Source: Shinella sp. PSBB067
Lineage (GTDB): Bacteria; Pseudomonadota; Alphaproteobacteria; Rhizobiales; Rhizobiaceae
DNA length: 64,000 nucleotides
Direction of reading: 5' to 3'
Assembly (NCBI RefSeq): GCF_016839145.1
Contig: NZ_CP069303.1
Location: forward strand, 496,001 to 560,000
Numbering within the stretch: the stretch's first letter is position 1; each line of letters opens with the position of its first letter. Positions 1-8,088 of this stretch are shown one piece after another. Below the pieces are notes generated by a model. The model saw only the letters and a list, made by a program, of their open reading frames with translations, was not told the origin of the DNA and ran no database searches. Position numbers and translations under genes: made by a program.

Positions 1-1
1 C

Positions 2-358
2 GACGAGCTTTCCGGCCTGATCGACTTCTACTTCGCCTGCAACGACATCCTGGCCTATGACGTCGCCACCTGCCTCAATGCCTGGTGCTTCGAGAAGGAC
101 GGTTCGTTCAACCTCACCAAGGGCATGGCGCTGCTGGAGGGCTACGAGAGCGTGCGCCCGCTGTCCGACGCCGAGGTGGCCGCGCTGCCGCTGCTGGCCC
201 GGGGCTCCGCGATCCGCTTCTTCCTGACGCGGCTCTACGACTGGCTGATGACCCCGCCCGGCGCGCTGGTCGTCAAGAAGGACCCGCTCGAATACTTGCG
301 CCGGCTGCGTTTCCACCGCCAGGTGCGCGACGCCCGCGAATACGGACTTTCCCGATGA
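2..358 (+). CDS. thrB: Homoserine kinase, C-terminal part
   Basis: Homoserine kinase phosphorylates L-homoserine in cytoplasmic threonine synthesis. The window opens inside the gene, so only the last 118 residues are seen. The visible FYFACND and [12 protein letters not shown] stretches match the aminoglycoside-phosphotransferase-fold ThrB of alphaproteobacteria, not the GHMP-type enzyme of enterics. The stop codon overlaps the rnhA start in an ATGA (355-358), so the two genes are probably translationally coupled, and thrB-rnhA is a usual rhizobial order. The 5' end and the catalytic core lie outside the window. Confidence 0.85.
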   Translation, partial: DELSGLIDFYFACNDILAYDVATCLNAWCFEKDGSFNLTKGMALLEGYESVRPLSDAEVAALPLLARGSAIRFFLTRLYDWLMTPPGALVVKKDPLEYLRRLRFHRQVRDAREYGLSR

Positions 359-801
359 AGCATGTCGACATCTTCACCGACGGCGCCTGCTCGGGCAATC
401 CCGGCCCCGGCGGCTGGGGCGCGGTGCTGCGCTATGGCGAGATCGAGAAGGAACTGTCCGGCGGCGAGGCGCTGACGACGAACAACCGCATGGAACTAAT
501 GGCGGCGATGAGCGCGCTCACCGCGCTGAAGAGCCCGTGCGAGGTCGATCTCTACACGGACTCGAAATACGTCATGGACGGCATTTCGAAATGGATCTTC
601 GGCTGGAAGAAGAACGGCTGGAAGACCGCCGACAGGAAGCCGGTGAAAAACGGCGACCTCTGGCAGTCCCTCGACGAGGCGCGCCTTCGCCACAAGGTCG
701 AATGGCACTGGGTCAAGGGCCACGCGGGCCACCCGGAGAACGAACGCGCCGACGAGCTGGCGCGCAAGGGCATGGCGCCGTTCAAAGGCAGTAGGAGTTA
801 G
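355..801 (+). CDS. rnhA: Ribonuclease HI
   Basis: RNase HI cuts the RNA strand of RNA-DNA hybrids (R-loops, primers) in the cytoplasm. The 148-residue protein has the normal family length. The acidic active site is complete: Asp9 in [13 protein letters not shown], Glu47 in NNRMEL, Asp69 in YTDSKYV and Asp133 in ENERADELA, together with the flexible catalytic-loop His123 in KGHAGH. The start at 355 is chosen because the protein begins at the family-typical [10 protein letters not shown] and overlaps the thrB stop; the longer reading frame upstream only shadows thrB. Confidence 0.97.
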   Translation: MKHVDIFTDGACSGNPGPGGWGAVLRYGEIEKELSGGEALTTNNRMELMAAMSALTALKSPCEVDLYTDSKYVMDGISKWIFGWKKNGWKTADRKPVKNGDLWQSLDEARLRHKVEWHWVKGHAGHPENERADELARKGMAPFKGSRS

Positions 802-862
802 GAAACAGGCAGTAGGAAACAGAAGGAAGGAATGTTCCCTCTACTGCCTACTGCCTACTGCC
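787..862. repeat. Heptamer repeat CTACTGC with inverted copies
   Basis: Three tandem CTACTGC units lie at 841-861. Their reverse complement occurs twice on the left as GGCAGTAGG (787-795 and 808-816), the first copy inside the last rnhA codons. The whole can fold as a hairpin between the convergent rnhA and peroxiredoxin genes, and the repeat touches both stop codons. It may act as a bidirectional transcript end or be a short variable-number repeat; no T tract is present. Confidence 0.6.
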
Positions 863-865
863 TCA

Positions 866-1351
866 TCAAAGCTGCTCGATCATCGCCGCCGCGCCGGAGA
901 CGGTCGCCTGGCCGGGGCTTTCCTCGATATTGAGCGCCTTCACCACGCCGTCCTCGACGAGCATGGAATAGCGCTTGGAGCGCACGCCGAGCGTTCCCGC
1001 GGAAAGGTCGATGTCCATGCCGAGCGCCCTAGTGAAGGCCGCGTCCCAGTCGGCAAGGAAGCGCAGCTTGCCCGCGCCGCCCGTCGTGGTCGCCCAGGCG
1101 CCCATGACGTGGTGGTCGTTGACGGCGACGACCGCGATGTCGTCCACGCCCTTGGCAAGGATCGCGTCGCGGTTTTCCAGGTAGCCCGGCAGGTGGTTCA
1201 GCGAGCAGGTGGGCGTGAAGGCGCCGGGAACGGCGAAGAGCACGACCCGCTTGCCCTTGAACAGGTCGTCCGTCGAGATGTCGGCGGGGCCGTCCGGCGT
1301 GCGTTCCTTCAGCGTGAGGGCGGGCAGCTTGTCTCCAACGGCAATGGTCAC
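866..1351 (-). CDS. Peroxiredoxin of the Prx5 family
   Basis: A thiol peroxidase that reduces hydrogen peroxide and alkyl hydroperoxides in the cytoplasm. The peroxidatic Cys49 sits in the family motif PGAFTPTCS, and this is the only cysteine in the 161 residues, so the enzyme must work as a 1-Cys Prx5 with an external thiol such as glutathione or glutaredoxin. The start is a GTG at 1351 with an AGGAGAG six bases upstream. It converges with rnhA and is probably a single-gene unit. Confidence 0.93.
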   Translation of the reverse strand: MTIAVGDKLPALTLKERTPDGPADISTDDLFKGKRVVLFAVPGAFTPTCSLNHLPGYLENRDAILAKGVDDIAVVAVNDHHVMGAWATTTGGAGKLRFLADWDAAFTRALGMDIDLSAGTLGVRSKRYSMLVEDGVVKALNIEESPGQATVSGAAAMIEQL

Positions 1352-1406
1352 GGGCGTCTCTCCTGTCTGGTGGCAAAATGGCTTGCGGCGGAACTATAGG
1401 GGAGCG

Positions 1407-2195
1407 CTAGTCGATGGCAAGCGGGCTTTCCATCGTCTTCTCGCCGGCGCGCACCGTCAGGCGGATCGGGTCCTTCGCAAGGTCGAAGACCTTCGGCTTG
1501 TGCAGCACCGGGACCTCGGCGACGAAAGCCTCGCCCTCGCGCCGGGTGGGGCCGGCCGCGCCGAACTCGAAGGTCGAGGCGCCGGAAAGGAAGACGTCGG
1601 GCAGCGGCCCGTCCGCCGGAGCCTCGAAGCGCACCGTCAGGCTCTTGCCGTCCGCGGCCCAGCGGCCGGACAGCGGCTTGAAGCCGTCGCCCGCCCCGTG
1701 CGGCAGGGTGGCCTCCGCATCGGTGACGGCGACCTCTTCCAGCGGATTGGCGAAGCGCTCGCCGCTGGCGTCCGCCGTCAGCTCGGCCTGCACGGGGATG
1801 CAGATGTCCTTGCACACGCCGAGGAAGACGGTGGCGGTGATCGGCCCTTCGGCCTTGGCGAGTTTCAGCGGCAGCCGCACCGGCTTGTCGTAGCCGATAT
1901 AGTGGGTCTCGGCATCGCCCAGCCGCGTCGGCGCGGGAAAGCCGACCGATTTGAGCTCGGCACCCGTCACCACAACCGATGGGGGAATGCCGCTGCCGCC
2001 AGGATCGCGCCAATAGGTCTTCCAGCCGTCGTGCAGGCGAATATCGAGCATGGCCCGCATCGTGCCGTCGGCCGCCGCCGGAAGGGCGACGAGCCGCACG
2101 TCGCCGCCCGGCGTCTCGACCCAGGCAGAGGTCGCGGCCGCGGCGGTGGAATTGACGAAAAGCAGCGCAAGGGCAGCGATTTGCAGGTGTTTCAT
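1407..2195 (-). CDS. Exported DsbD-like thiol-disulfide protein
   Basis: A protein of about 262 residues with a signal peptide (MKHLQIAALALLFVNSTAAAA) followed by the immunoglobulin-like domain found at the N terminus of DsbD (disulfide bond corrector domain). A CxxxC pair is visible in GVCKDICIP, as in that family. There is no transmembrane or thioredoxin part, so it is a stand-alone periplasmic domain. Known relatives take electrons from the membrane to periplasmic thiols; the partner is not evident here. I start at the second Met (2195), which begins a proper signal peptide and has GGGA upstream; an in-frame Met at 2222 is an alternative. Confidence 0.8.
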   Translation of the reverse strand: MKHLQIAALALLFVNSTAAAATSAWVETPGGDVRLVALPAAADGTMRAMLDIRLHDGWKTYWRDPGGSGIPPSVVVTGAELKSVGFPAPTRLGDAETHYIGYDKPVRLPLKLAKAEGPITATVFLGVCKDICIPVQAELTADASGERFANPLEEVAVTDAEATLPHGAGDGFKPLSGRWAADGKSLTVRFEAPADGPLPDVFLSGASTFEFGAAGPTRREGEAFVAEVPVLHKPKVFDLAKDPIRLTVRAGEKTMESPLAID

Positions 2196-2367
2196 GATCC
2201 CATATCTAGCGCCGGCACGCATCGCTTGCCAGCGGCAATGCCGGCTGCGCCGATCATAAAAGCTTGATCGCCCGGCGCTTTGCCATGCCTTTTGCGCCGG
2301 GCTGGCGGGCCGTAATGTCGAAAAGAACGCTTTTCATTTGGCGGCGAATTGGTAGGCTGTCAGCGCT

Positions 2368-2973
2368 ATGGCTATGTCGGTTCTGAAAAACAGGCGAGAA
2401 CGCGGCTTCCTTGACGGTCATTTCCTGATCGCCATGCCGGGTATGGCCGACGATAATTTCGCCCGCACGGTCGTCTATATCTGCGCCCATTCGGAAGACG
2501 GCGCGATGGGCTTCGTTATCAACCGGCCGCAGCCGCTGAGCTTCTCCGACGTGCTGCTGCATCTCGATCTTCTCGGCAAGGAAGAGGTGATCCGCCTGCC
2601 GGGCAGGACGCTCGACTTTCCCATTCGCAGCGGCGGCCCGGTCGAGAGCGGCCGCGGCTTCGTGCTGCATTCGGACGACTACCTCTCCGAATCCAGCATC
2701 CCCGTCAGCGACGACATCTGCCTGACGGCGACGCTCGACATCGTGCGCGCCATCTCGCGCGGGCGCGGTCCGCAGCGCGGCCTGATGATGCTCGGCTATG
2801 CCGGCTGGGGCGCCGGCCAGATCGAGAACGAGATCGGCGCCAACGGCTGGCTGACCTGCCCGGCGCAGGAAGAGCTGATCTTCGACACGAACCTCGACAA
2901 CAAATACGAGCGGGCGCTCGGCCTGATGGGCATCACGCCCGCCATGCTCTCCGCCGAGGCCGGCCACGCCTGA
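2368..2973 (+). CDS. yqgE: YqgE/AlgH family protein
   Basis: A 201-residue protein of the conserved YqgE/AlgH (DUF179) family, recognised from [10 protein letters not shown] near the N terminus, [20 protein letters not shown], the GGPV motif and [13 protein letters not shown]. The biochemical role of the family is not settled; AlgH was linked to alginate regulation in Pseudomonas and homologues are cytoplasmic. It is divergently transcribed from the DsbD-like gene and the 172-bp gap carries both promoters. Two Met codons (2368, 2374) are possible starts. Confidence 0.92.
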   Translation: MAMSVLKNRRERGFLDGHFLIAMPGMADDNFARTVVYICAHSEDGAMGFVINRPQPLSFSDVLLHLDLLGKEEVIRLPGRTLDFPIRSGGPVESGRGFVLHSDDYLSESSIPVSDDICLTATLDIVRAISRGRGPQRGLMMLGYAGWGAGQIENEIGANGWLTCPAQEELIFDTNLDNKYERALGLMGITPAMLSAEAGHA

Positions 2974-3082
2974 CCGGCGTTCATGAATTTCTTTGCCCTC
3001 ATGGAACTTGTTGCGGTGCGCACCGTTCTTTCCGCGCGCCGGGAACGGCGCTTTCGATTCCGGTCAACAAGGGAGCATGACG

Positions 3083-3274
3083 ATGGGCAGCACCAGCGAC
3101 AAGATCAAGGGCACGGCGAACGAACTGGCCGGCAAGGCCAAGCAGGCTGCGGGCAAGGCCGCCGACAGCCCGAAGATGCGCGCCGAAGGCGCCGCGCAGG
3201 AAGCCAAGGGCAAGACGCAGAAGGCCGTCGGCAAGGCCAAGGACGCCGTGAAGGGCACTGTCGACCGGCTCTGA
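3083..3274 (+). CDS. CsbD family stress protein
   Basis: A 63-residue, very hydrophilic protein that starts [20 protein letters not shown] and continues with repeated Lys/Ala/Gly stretches, the pattern of the CsbD/YjbJ family. Members are abundant stress-induced proteins of unknown activity. Two adjacent Met codons exist; GGGAG at 3071-3075 is 7 bases from the ATG at 3083 but only one base from the ATG at 3077, so 3083 is preferred. Low-complexity lysine-rich helices are likely. Confidence 0.85.
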   Translation: MGSTSDKIKGTANELAGKAKQAAGKAADSPKMRAEGAAQEAKGKTQKAVGKAKDAVKGTVDRL

Positions 3275-3305
3275 TGGCCCCGGCCATCCCGGCTTTTCAA
3301 ACCAT

Positions 3306-3341
3306 GGATACCCGCGCAGGCGATCGCCGGCGCGGGTATCC
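3306..3341. repeat. 36-bp near-perfect palindrome
   Basis: GGATACCCGCGC (3306-3317) is repeated inverted at 3330-3341, and the middle GGCGATCGCC is itself a palindrome. Only the A/G pair at 3318/3329 breaks symmetry. It lies between the csbD-type gene and the metallopeptidase gene and has no T tract, so it is either a weak transcript end for csbD or a REP-like element. Confidence 0.6.
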
Positions 3342-3374
3342 TGCCGAATGCAACCCCGCGCGACCCGGCACACC

Positions 3375-4445
3375 ATGAAACTCTTCACCTGCAGCATCTG
3401 CGGCCAGACCATCCATTTCGACAACCGCCTCTGCGTGCGCTGCGGCGCGACGCTCGGCTTCCTCGCCGAGAACGTGACGCTGCACGCGCTGGTGCCGGAC
3501 GGGGAGGGCGGCTGGAAGATCGCGCCGGACGGGCAGGCCAGCCGCTTCTGCGAAAACGCGGCACAGGACGTGTGCAACTGGATCCTGCCGGCAGGCAGCC
3601 CCCATGCCTTCTGCGAGGCCTGCCGGCACAATCGCATCGTGCCGACGACGGACCCGAAGGGGCTGGAGCGCTGGCGGCGCATCGGCGCGGCGCAGCGCCA
3701 CCTCTTCTATTCCATCCTGCGCTGGAAACTGCCGCGCCCGACCCGCGACGAGGACCCCGAAGGCGGCCTCGTCTTCGATTTCCTGGCGGACGAGCTGGAT
3801 GCCGGCGGCAACGTGATCGCGGCGGCCATGACCGGCCATGAGGACGGCCTGATCAGCCTGCGCGCCGCCGAGGCCGACGACGAGGTGCGCGAAAGCGTGC
3901 GCGTCGCCATGGGCGAGCCCTACCGCTCGCTGCTCGGCCATTTCCGCCACGAGACCGGGCACTTCTACTGGAAGCAGCTCGTCCGCGACGCGGCGACGCT
4001 GGAGGAGGCGCGCCGCCTCTTCGGCGACGAGCGCGAGGACTACGCCGCCGCCCTCCGGCGCAACTACGAGCAGGGCCCGCCGCCGGATTGGCCGCAACGG
4101 TTCATCAGCACCTATGCGAGCAGCCACCCGGCCGAGGATTTCGCCGAGTGCTGGGCGCACCTGCTCCATATCGTCGATACGCTGGAGACCGCCCGCGCCT
4201 TCGGCCTCAACACCGATCCGAAGGGTCACGAGGAGCTCGAAGCCGAAGTCACCTTCGATCCCTACCGCGCCCCGGGCGCCGGCCGCCTTGTCGAGGCCTG
4301 GATCCCCCTCAGCGTCGCCATGAACGCCATCCAGCGCTCCATGGGCCAGCCCGACAGCTACCCCTTCGTGCTCTCCCCGCCGGTCGTCGAGAAGCTCGAT
4401 TTCATCAACCGGCTGGTGCACAGGTCAACGGTGCGATCCTTGTAA
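3375..4445 (+). CDS. Putative zinc-binding metallopeptidase with N-terminal zinc ribbon
   Basis: A 356-residue protein. Residues 1-85 hold a zinc ribbon: CSIC and CVRC near the start, then further Cys at NAAQDVC and in FCEACRHN. The central part carries HFRHETGHFYW, a gluzincin-like HExxH variant (HETGH), and a later AEDFAECWAHLLH could supply the third ligand. This arrangement matches the putative zinc-binding metallopeptidase family (zinc-ribbon plus DUF). The substrate is unknown. The Met at 3375 is taken because MKLFTCSICG begins the ribbon directly; an earlier Met at 3348 would run into the upstream palindrome. Confidence 0.85.
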   Translation: MKLFTCSICGQTIHFDNRLCVRCGATLGFLAENVTLHALVPDGEGGWKIAPDGQASRFCENAAQDVCNWILPAGSPHAFCEACRHNRIVPTTDPKGLERWRRIGAAQRHLFYSILRWKLPRPTRDEDPEGGLVFDFLADELDAGGNVIAAAMTGHEDGLISLRAAEADDEVRESVRVAMGEPYRSLLGHFRHETGHFYWKQLVRDAATLEEARRLFGDEREDYAAALRRNYEQGPPPDWPQRFISTYASSHPAEDFAECWAHLLHIVDTLETARAFGLNTDPKGHEELEAEVTFDPYRAPGAGRLVEAWIPLSVAMNAIQRSMGQPDSYPFVLSPPVVEKLDFINRLVHRSTVRSL

Positions 4446-4467
4446 ATATAGCCCAATGGGTTATATT
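4445..4467. promoter_or_regulatory. Palindromic operator/promoter of the toxin-antitoxin pair
   Basis: AATATAGCCCA (4445-4455) and TGGGTTATATT (4457-4467) form an inverted repeat with one mismatch around a central A. It ends six bases before the toxin start and contains a TATATT that could be a -10 box. Such sites are bound by the antitoxin or toxin-antitoxin complex in autoregulated type II modules; this role is inferred. Confidence 0.6.
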
Positions 4468-4472
4468 CGGGT

Positions 4473-4808
4473 ATGCAGGCGGTCGTTGAGCTTCCCACGT
4501 TCATCCGGCAGGCAGAAGCGATCTTCTCGCTGGAGGAGCGCGCAGCGCTCATCGACTATCTTGCAGCCAATCCGTTGCTCGGCGATGAGATTCCCGGGGC
4601 GAGCGGGGTTCGCAAGCTTCGATTTGCAGCCGGCGGCAAGGGAAAGCGTGGCGGTGCCCGCGTAATCTATTACTGGTATAGCGAGGACGCACCTATCTAC
4701 GCGCTTCTCGTCTACGCGAAAAACGTTCGAACGGACCTTTCACCGGCTGAAAAGAAAACCGTCGCTGCCATTGCGAAAGCCATCAAGCAGCAGCAGAGGA
4801 GCAAGTGA
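4473..4808 (+). CDS. RelE/HigB-type toxin of a type II toxin-antitoxin module
   Basis: A 111-residue basic protein with the RelE/ParE-superfamily look: an N-terminal helical part (FIRQAEAIFSLEERAALIDYL), the GVRKLRFAAGGKGKRGGARVIYYW strand pair and a hydrophobic ALLVYAKN strand. Members are ribosome-dependent mRNA endonucleases. The gene precedes its antitoxin, the higBA order, and is separated from it by one base. It starts almost directly after the palindromic operator, so the leader is very short. No substrate data can be inferred from sequence alone. Confidence 0.85.
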   Translation: MQAVVELPTFIRQAEAIFSLEERAALIDYLAANPLLGDEIPGASGVRKLRFAAGGKGKRGGARVIYYWYSEDAPIYALLVYAKNVRTDLSPAEKKTVAAIAKAIKQQQRSK

Positions 4809-4809
4809 C

Positions 4810-5118
4810 ATGGCGAAGAAGACCACATTCGGAGACGAACTTGCCAAGTCGATGTCCGAAGCGCTCGCCCACGCGTCCGGTGCACCTGTGGAAGGCACGC
4901 GCGTTCATGTTGCCGATGCGGACACGATCGATCCTAGGGCCATCCGGCGTCATCTGAGGCTGACCCAGGAGCAGATGGCGCATTTCCTCGGCACGAGCGT
5001 CTCCGGCTACCGGAAGTGGGAGCAGGGGCAGCGGCAGCCGAGCGGCGCCGCCCGAACGCTTCTGCGCGTCATGGAAATGGAGCCGGAGGCGGTGCTCCGC
5101 GTGCTCGCGGCCGCCTGA
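4810..5118 (+). CDS. HTH antitoxin (HigA/NadS type)
   Basis: A 102-residue protein whose C-terminal half is a Cro/C1-type helix-turn-helix: RRHLRLTQEQMAHFLGTSVSG followed by YRKWEQGQRQPSGAARTLL. The N-terminal part is the likely toxin-neutralising region. The ATG lies one base after the toxin stop and has its own AGGAG eight bases upstream, allowing a higher antitoxin level. It probably binds the palindrome in front of the toxin gene and represses the pair. Confidence 0.87.
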   Translation: MAKKTTFGDELAKSMSEALAHASGAPVEGTRVHVADADTIDPRAIRRHLRLTQEQMAHFLGTSVSGYRKWEQGQRQPSGAARTLLRVMEMEPEAVLRVLAAA

Positions 5119-5121
5119 CCC

Positions 5122-8034
5122 TTACGCCCGCTTCATCAGCGGAAAGCGCTCCTTCAGGAGGCGCAGGACGGAATCGTAGCCGATCGGCGGGCCGAAGAGG
5201 TAGCTCTGGCCGAATTCGCAGCCCATGGTGCCGAGCTCGATCGCATCCTCCTCGGACTCGATGCCCTCGGCGACGACCTGCATGTCCAGTTCCCGCGCCA
5301 TGGAGATGACCGAGCGCAGCAGGACGGTCCGCTTGTCGGAGCCGTCGCGCACCAGCGCCTTGTCGATCTTGATCGTGTCGAAGGGGAACCGGGTGAGGTA
5401 GGCGAGCGAGGAATGGCCCGTGCCGAAGTCGTCGAGCGCGAGGCCGAGGCCGACATCCTTCAGCTTGGTGAGGATGAGGCGGGCCTGTTCCGGGTTCTCC
5501 ATCACGACGGATTCGGTGAGTTCGAGCTTGATCTTCTGTGGCTCGCAGCGCGTGCGGGCGAGTGCCGCGCGCACGTCGTTGTAAAGCTCGTTGTTGATGA
5601 GCTGCGCGCTGGAAAGGTTGACGGAGACGAAGATCGGCAGGTCCCCGGTCTGGAGCTGCCAGTCCATCAGGTCGCTCGCCGCCTTGTCGAAGGCGAAGAG
5701 GCCGAGCTGGTTGATGAGGTCGGAGCCTTCCGCGATCGGGATGAACTCGGTGGGCGAGATGTTGCCGCGCTTGGGATGGTCCCAGCGCATCAGCGCCTCG
5801 AAGCCGGCGATCTCCGCATCCGTGAGGCGGACGATCGGCTGGTAGACGAGGGAAAGCTCCCTGCGCTCGATGGCGCGGCGCAGGTCCGACTCGATCTGCA
5901 GGCGGTCGGCGCCGAAGGTGCGGAAGGCCGGGCGGAAGGGCTCGACGCGGTTGCCGCCGGCCTTCTTGGCCCGGTACATGGCAAGCTCGGCATCGTTGAG
6001 CAGTCCCGCCGCGTCGTTCTGCTGGTCGACCCAGGAGACGAGGCCTATGGAGGCCGTCAGGATGATCTCGCGGCCGCCGAAATTGATCGGCACCATGATC
6101 GCCTTGCTCACCGCGTCGGCGAAATCGGCGACCTTGGCGGGGTCCCGCTCGGACATCAGGATCAGGCCGAACTGGTCGCCGGCAAGCCGCGCCAGCGTGT
6201 CCTGCGGCCTCAGCAGCCGGCGCAGGCGCCGGGTCAGCGCAATGAGGATGTTGTCGCCGGCGGCGATGCCGAGCGCGTCGTTGACCTGCTTGTACCGGTC
6301 GATGTCGATGGTCAGCACGGTCGGGCGCACGGTGTCGGAACTGGCGGTGAGCGCCAGGATCGACTGCAGCCGGTCGAGGAAGACCTGGCGGTTGGGCAGG
6401 CCCGTCAGGTTGTCGTGCAGGGCGTCCTGCAGCAGGCGGTCGACGGAGTTGCGCTGCTCGGTGATGTCGATGATCGTGCCGACGCAGCGGATGATCTCGC
6501 CGTTGGCGCCGAGCACGGGGCGGGCGCGGATGGAGAGCCAGTGATAGTGGCCGTCCTCCGCGCGCACGCGGAACTGATGGTTGAGCCGGCCCCGGCGATG
6601 CTCCAGCAGCACGTCGAGCGTGGCGCGGAAGCGGTCGCGGTCGTCGGGGTGGAGGCGCGGCAGCCAGTTGCGCGCCGGCCCGTGCATGACGCCCGGCGCA
6701 AGGCCGAGCTGGATGGAGATGTCGGGAATGGTGACGACGCGGTCGCGCGCCACGTCCCAGTCCCACACGGTGTCGCCCGAGCCGGTCAGCGCCAGCGACT
6801 GGCGTTCGAGGTCGGAGAACAGGCCCTGGCTGTAGGCGCCGCCGGCAAAGGCGTGCTGCATCACCGTGAAGCCGATGAGGAGCACGATCAGCACGAGGCC
6901 GCCGCCGAGCGCCGGCTGGATGATGTCGTTGTTGAGCTGGCCCGTCACCGTCAGCCAGGCACCGAACAGCCAGACGAGGATCAGCGCCCAGGCGGGCACG
7001 AGCAGGATCGCCCGGTCGTAGCGGTTGAAGCCGAGATAGGCGATGAGAACGATGCCGACCGTGCCGGTGAGGGCGAAGGAGAGGCGGGCGATGCCCGAGG
7101 CGATCGGCGGATCGTAGATGGCGACGCCGAAGAGCAGGCCGAGGCCGAGGATCCAGGCAAGCGTCGCATAGGACAGGTGCGCGTGCCATCGGTTGAGGTT
7201 GAGATAGGTGAAGAGGAAGACCACGAGGCCCGCCGCCAGGAACACCTCCGTTCCCGCGCGCCATATTCGCTCGTCCCCCGCCGTGATCGAGATGAGCTTG
7301 GAGAGGAAGCCGAAATCGACGCAGATATAGCCGAGCACCGCCCAGGCGAGCGCGGCGGTCGCCGGCAGCATGGAGGTGCCCTTCACCACGAAGAGGATGG
7401 TGAGGAACACCGCGAGCAGGCCCGCGATGCCGAGCACGATGCCGCGATAGAGCGTGAAGGCGTTGACCGTGTCCTTGTAGGCGTCCGGCTCCCAGAGATA
7501 GATCTGCGGCAGGTCGGGCGTGGCAAGCTCGGCGACGAAGGTGACGACCGAGCCGGGATCGAGCGTGATGCGGAAGACGTCGGCCTCCTCGCTCGGCTGC
7601 CGGTCGAGCGCGAAGCCCTGGCTCGGCGTGATCGAGATGATGCGCTTGGCGCCGAGGTCGGGCCAGAAGAGCTTGGACTGCACGAGGCGGAAATGCGGGG
7701 CGACGATCAGCCGGTCGATCTGCTCGTCGGAGACGTTGGCGAGTGCGAAGACGGCCCAGTCGCCCTGGTGGTCGTCGGAGGTGGCGCGCACCTCGATGCG
7801 GCGCACGATGCCGTCCGTGCCGGGCGCGGTGGAGACCTGGAAGGCTTCGCCCCGGCCGGTATAGATCTCAGTCGTGGCGGTGAGGTCGAGCGCCGTGTCG
7901 TCACGGGAGATCTTCACCGGCTCCACGGCGAAGGCGCGCCCCGGCAGCATGCCGGCAATGAGCATCGTCACCAGAAGGATGGAAGCGAGCAGCCGGCTGG
8001 CGCGCAGCGCTTGCGGCACGAAGGAAGACGTCAT
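5122..8034 (-). CDS. Membrane c-di-GMP phosphodiesterase with degenerate GGDEF
   Basis: A 970-residue inner-membrane signalling protein. In order: signal-like segment (about 12-36), periplasmic domain (37-190), seven or so membrane helices (193-395), a PAS/PAC domain (about 415-527), GGDEF domain (538-700) and EAL domain (710-970). The cyclase motif reads AGDQF (618-622), so diguanylate cyclase activity is unlikely. The EAL domain looks complete: YQPIV, FEALMRW (EAL 746-748), NLSSAQL, ELTES, DDFGTGHSS (868-876), IKIDKAL and EGIE. It is therefore predicted to hydrolyse c-di-GMP, perhaps with GTP sensed by the GGDEF domain. It follows the acetyltransferase gene on the same strand. Confidence 0.92.
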   Translation of the reverse strand: MTSSFVPQALRASRLLASILLVTMLIAGMLPGRAFAVEPVKISRDDTALDLTATTEIYTGRGEAFQVSTAPGTDGIVRRIEVRATSDDHQGDWAVFALANVSDEQIDRLIVAPHFRLVQSKLFWPDLGAKRIISITPSQGFALDRQPSEEADVFRITLDPGSVVTFVAELATPDLPQIYLWEPDAYKDTVNAFTLYRGIVLGIAGLLAVFLTILFVVKGTSMLPATAALAWAVLGYICVDFGFLSKLISITAGDERIWRAGTEVFLAAGLVVFLFTYLNLNRWHAHLSYATLAWILGLGLLFGVAIYDPPIASGIARLSFALTGTVGIVLIAYLGFNRYDRAILLVPAWALILVWLFGAWLTVTGQLNNDIIQPALGGGLVLIVLLIGFTVMQHAFAGGAYSQGLFSDLERQSLALTGSGDTVWDWDVARDRVVTIPDISIQLGLAPGVMHGPARNWLPRLHPDDRDRFRATLDVLLEHRRGRLNHQFRVRAEDGHYHWLSIRARPVLGANGEIIRCVGTIIDITEQRNSVDRLLQDALHDNLTGLPNRQVFLDRLQSILALTASSDTVRPTVLTIDIDRYKQVNDALGIAAGDNILIALTRRLRRLLRPQDTLARLAGDQFGLILMSERDPAKVADFADAVSKAIMVPINFGGREIILTASIGLVSWVDQQNDAAGLLNDAELAMYRAKKAGGNRVEPFRPAFRTFGADRLQIESDLRRAIERRELSLVYQPIVRLTDAEIAGFEALMRWDHPKRGNISPTEFIPIAEGSDLINQLGLFAFDKAASDLMDWQLQTGDLPIFVSVNLSSAQLINNELYNDVRAALARTRCEPQKIKLELTESVVMENPEQARLILTKLKDVGLGLALDDFGTGHSSLAYLTRFPFDTIKIDKALVRDGSDKRTVLLRSVISMARELDMQVVAEGIESEEDAIELGTMGCEFGQSYLFGPPIGYDSVLRLLKERFPLMKRA

Positions 8035-8088
8035 TGAAAGTGCATTGTCCTTAGGTACTGCCCAGTCCTGCCGCGTCCCTCATGCCGC

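Noticed and set aside
5413..8037. Long open frame of 874 codons on the plus strand
   Set aside because: It is antisense to the phosphodiesterase gene. High GC in third positions of the real gene removes stop codons in the opposite frame; the product is Arg/Gly/Asp-rich without motifs.
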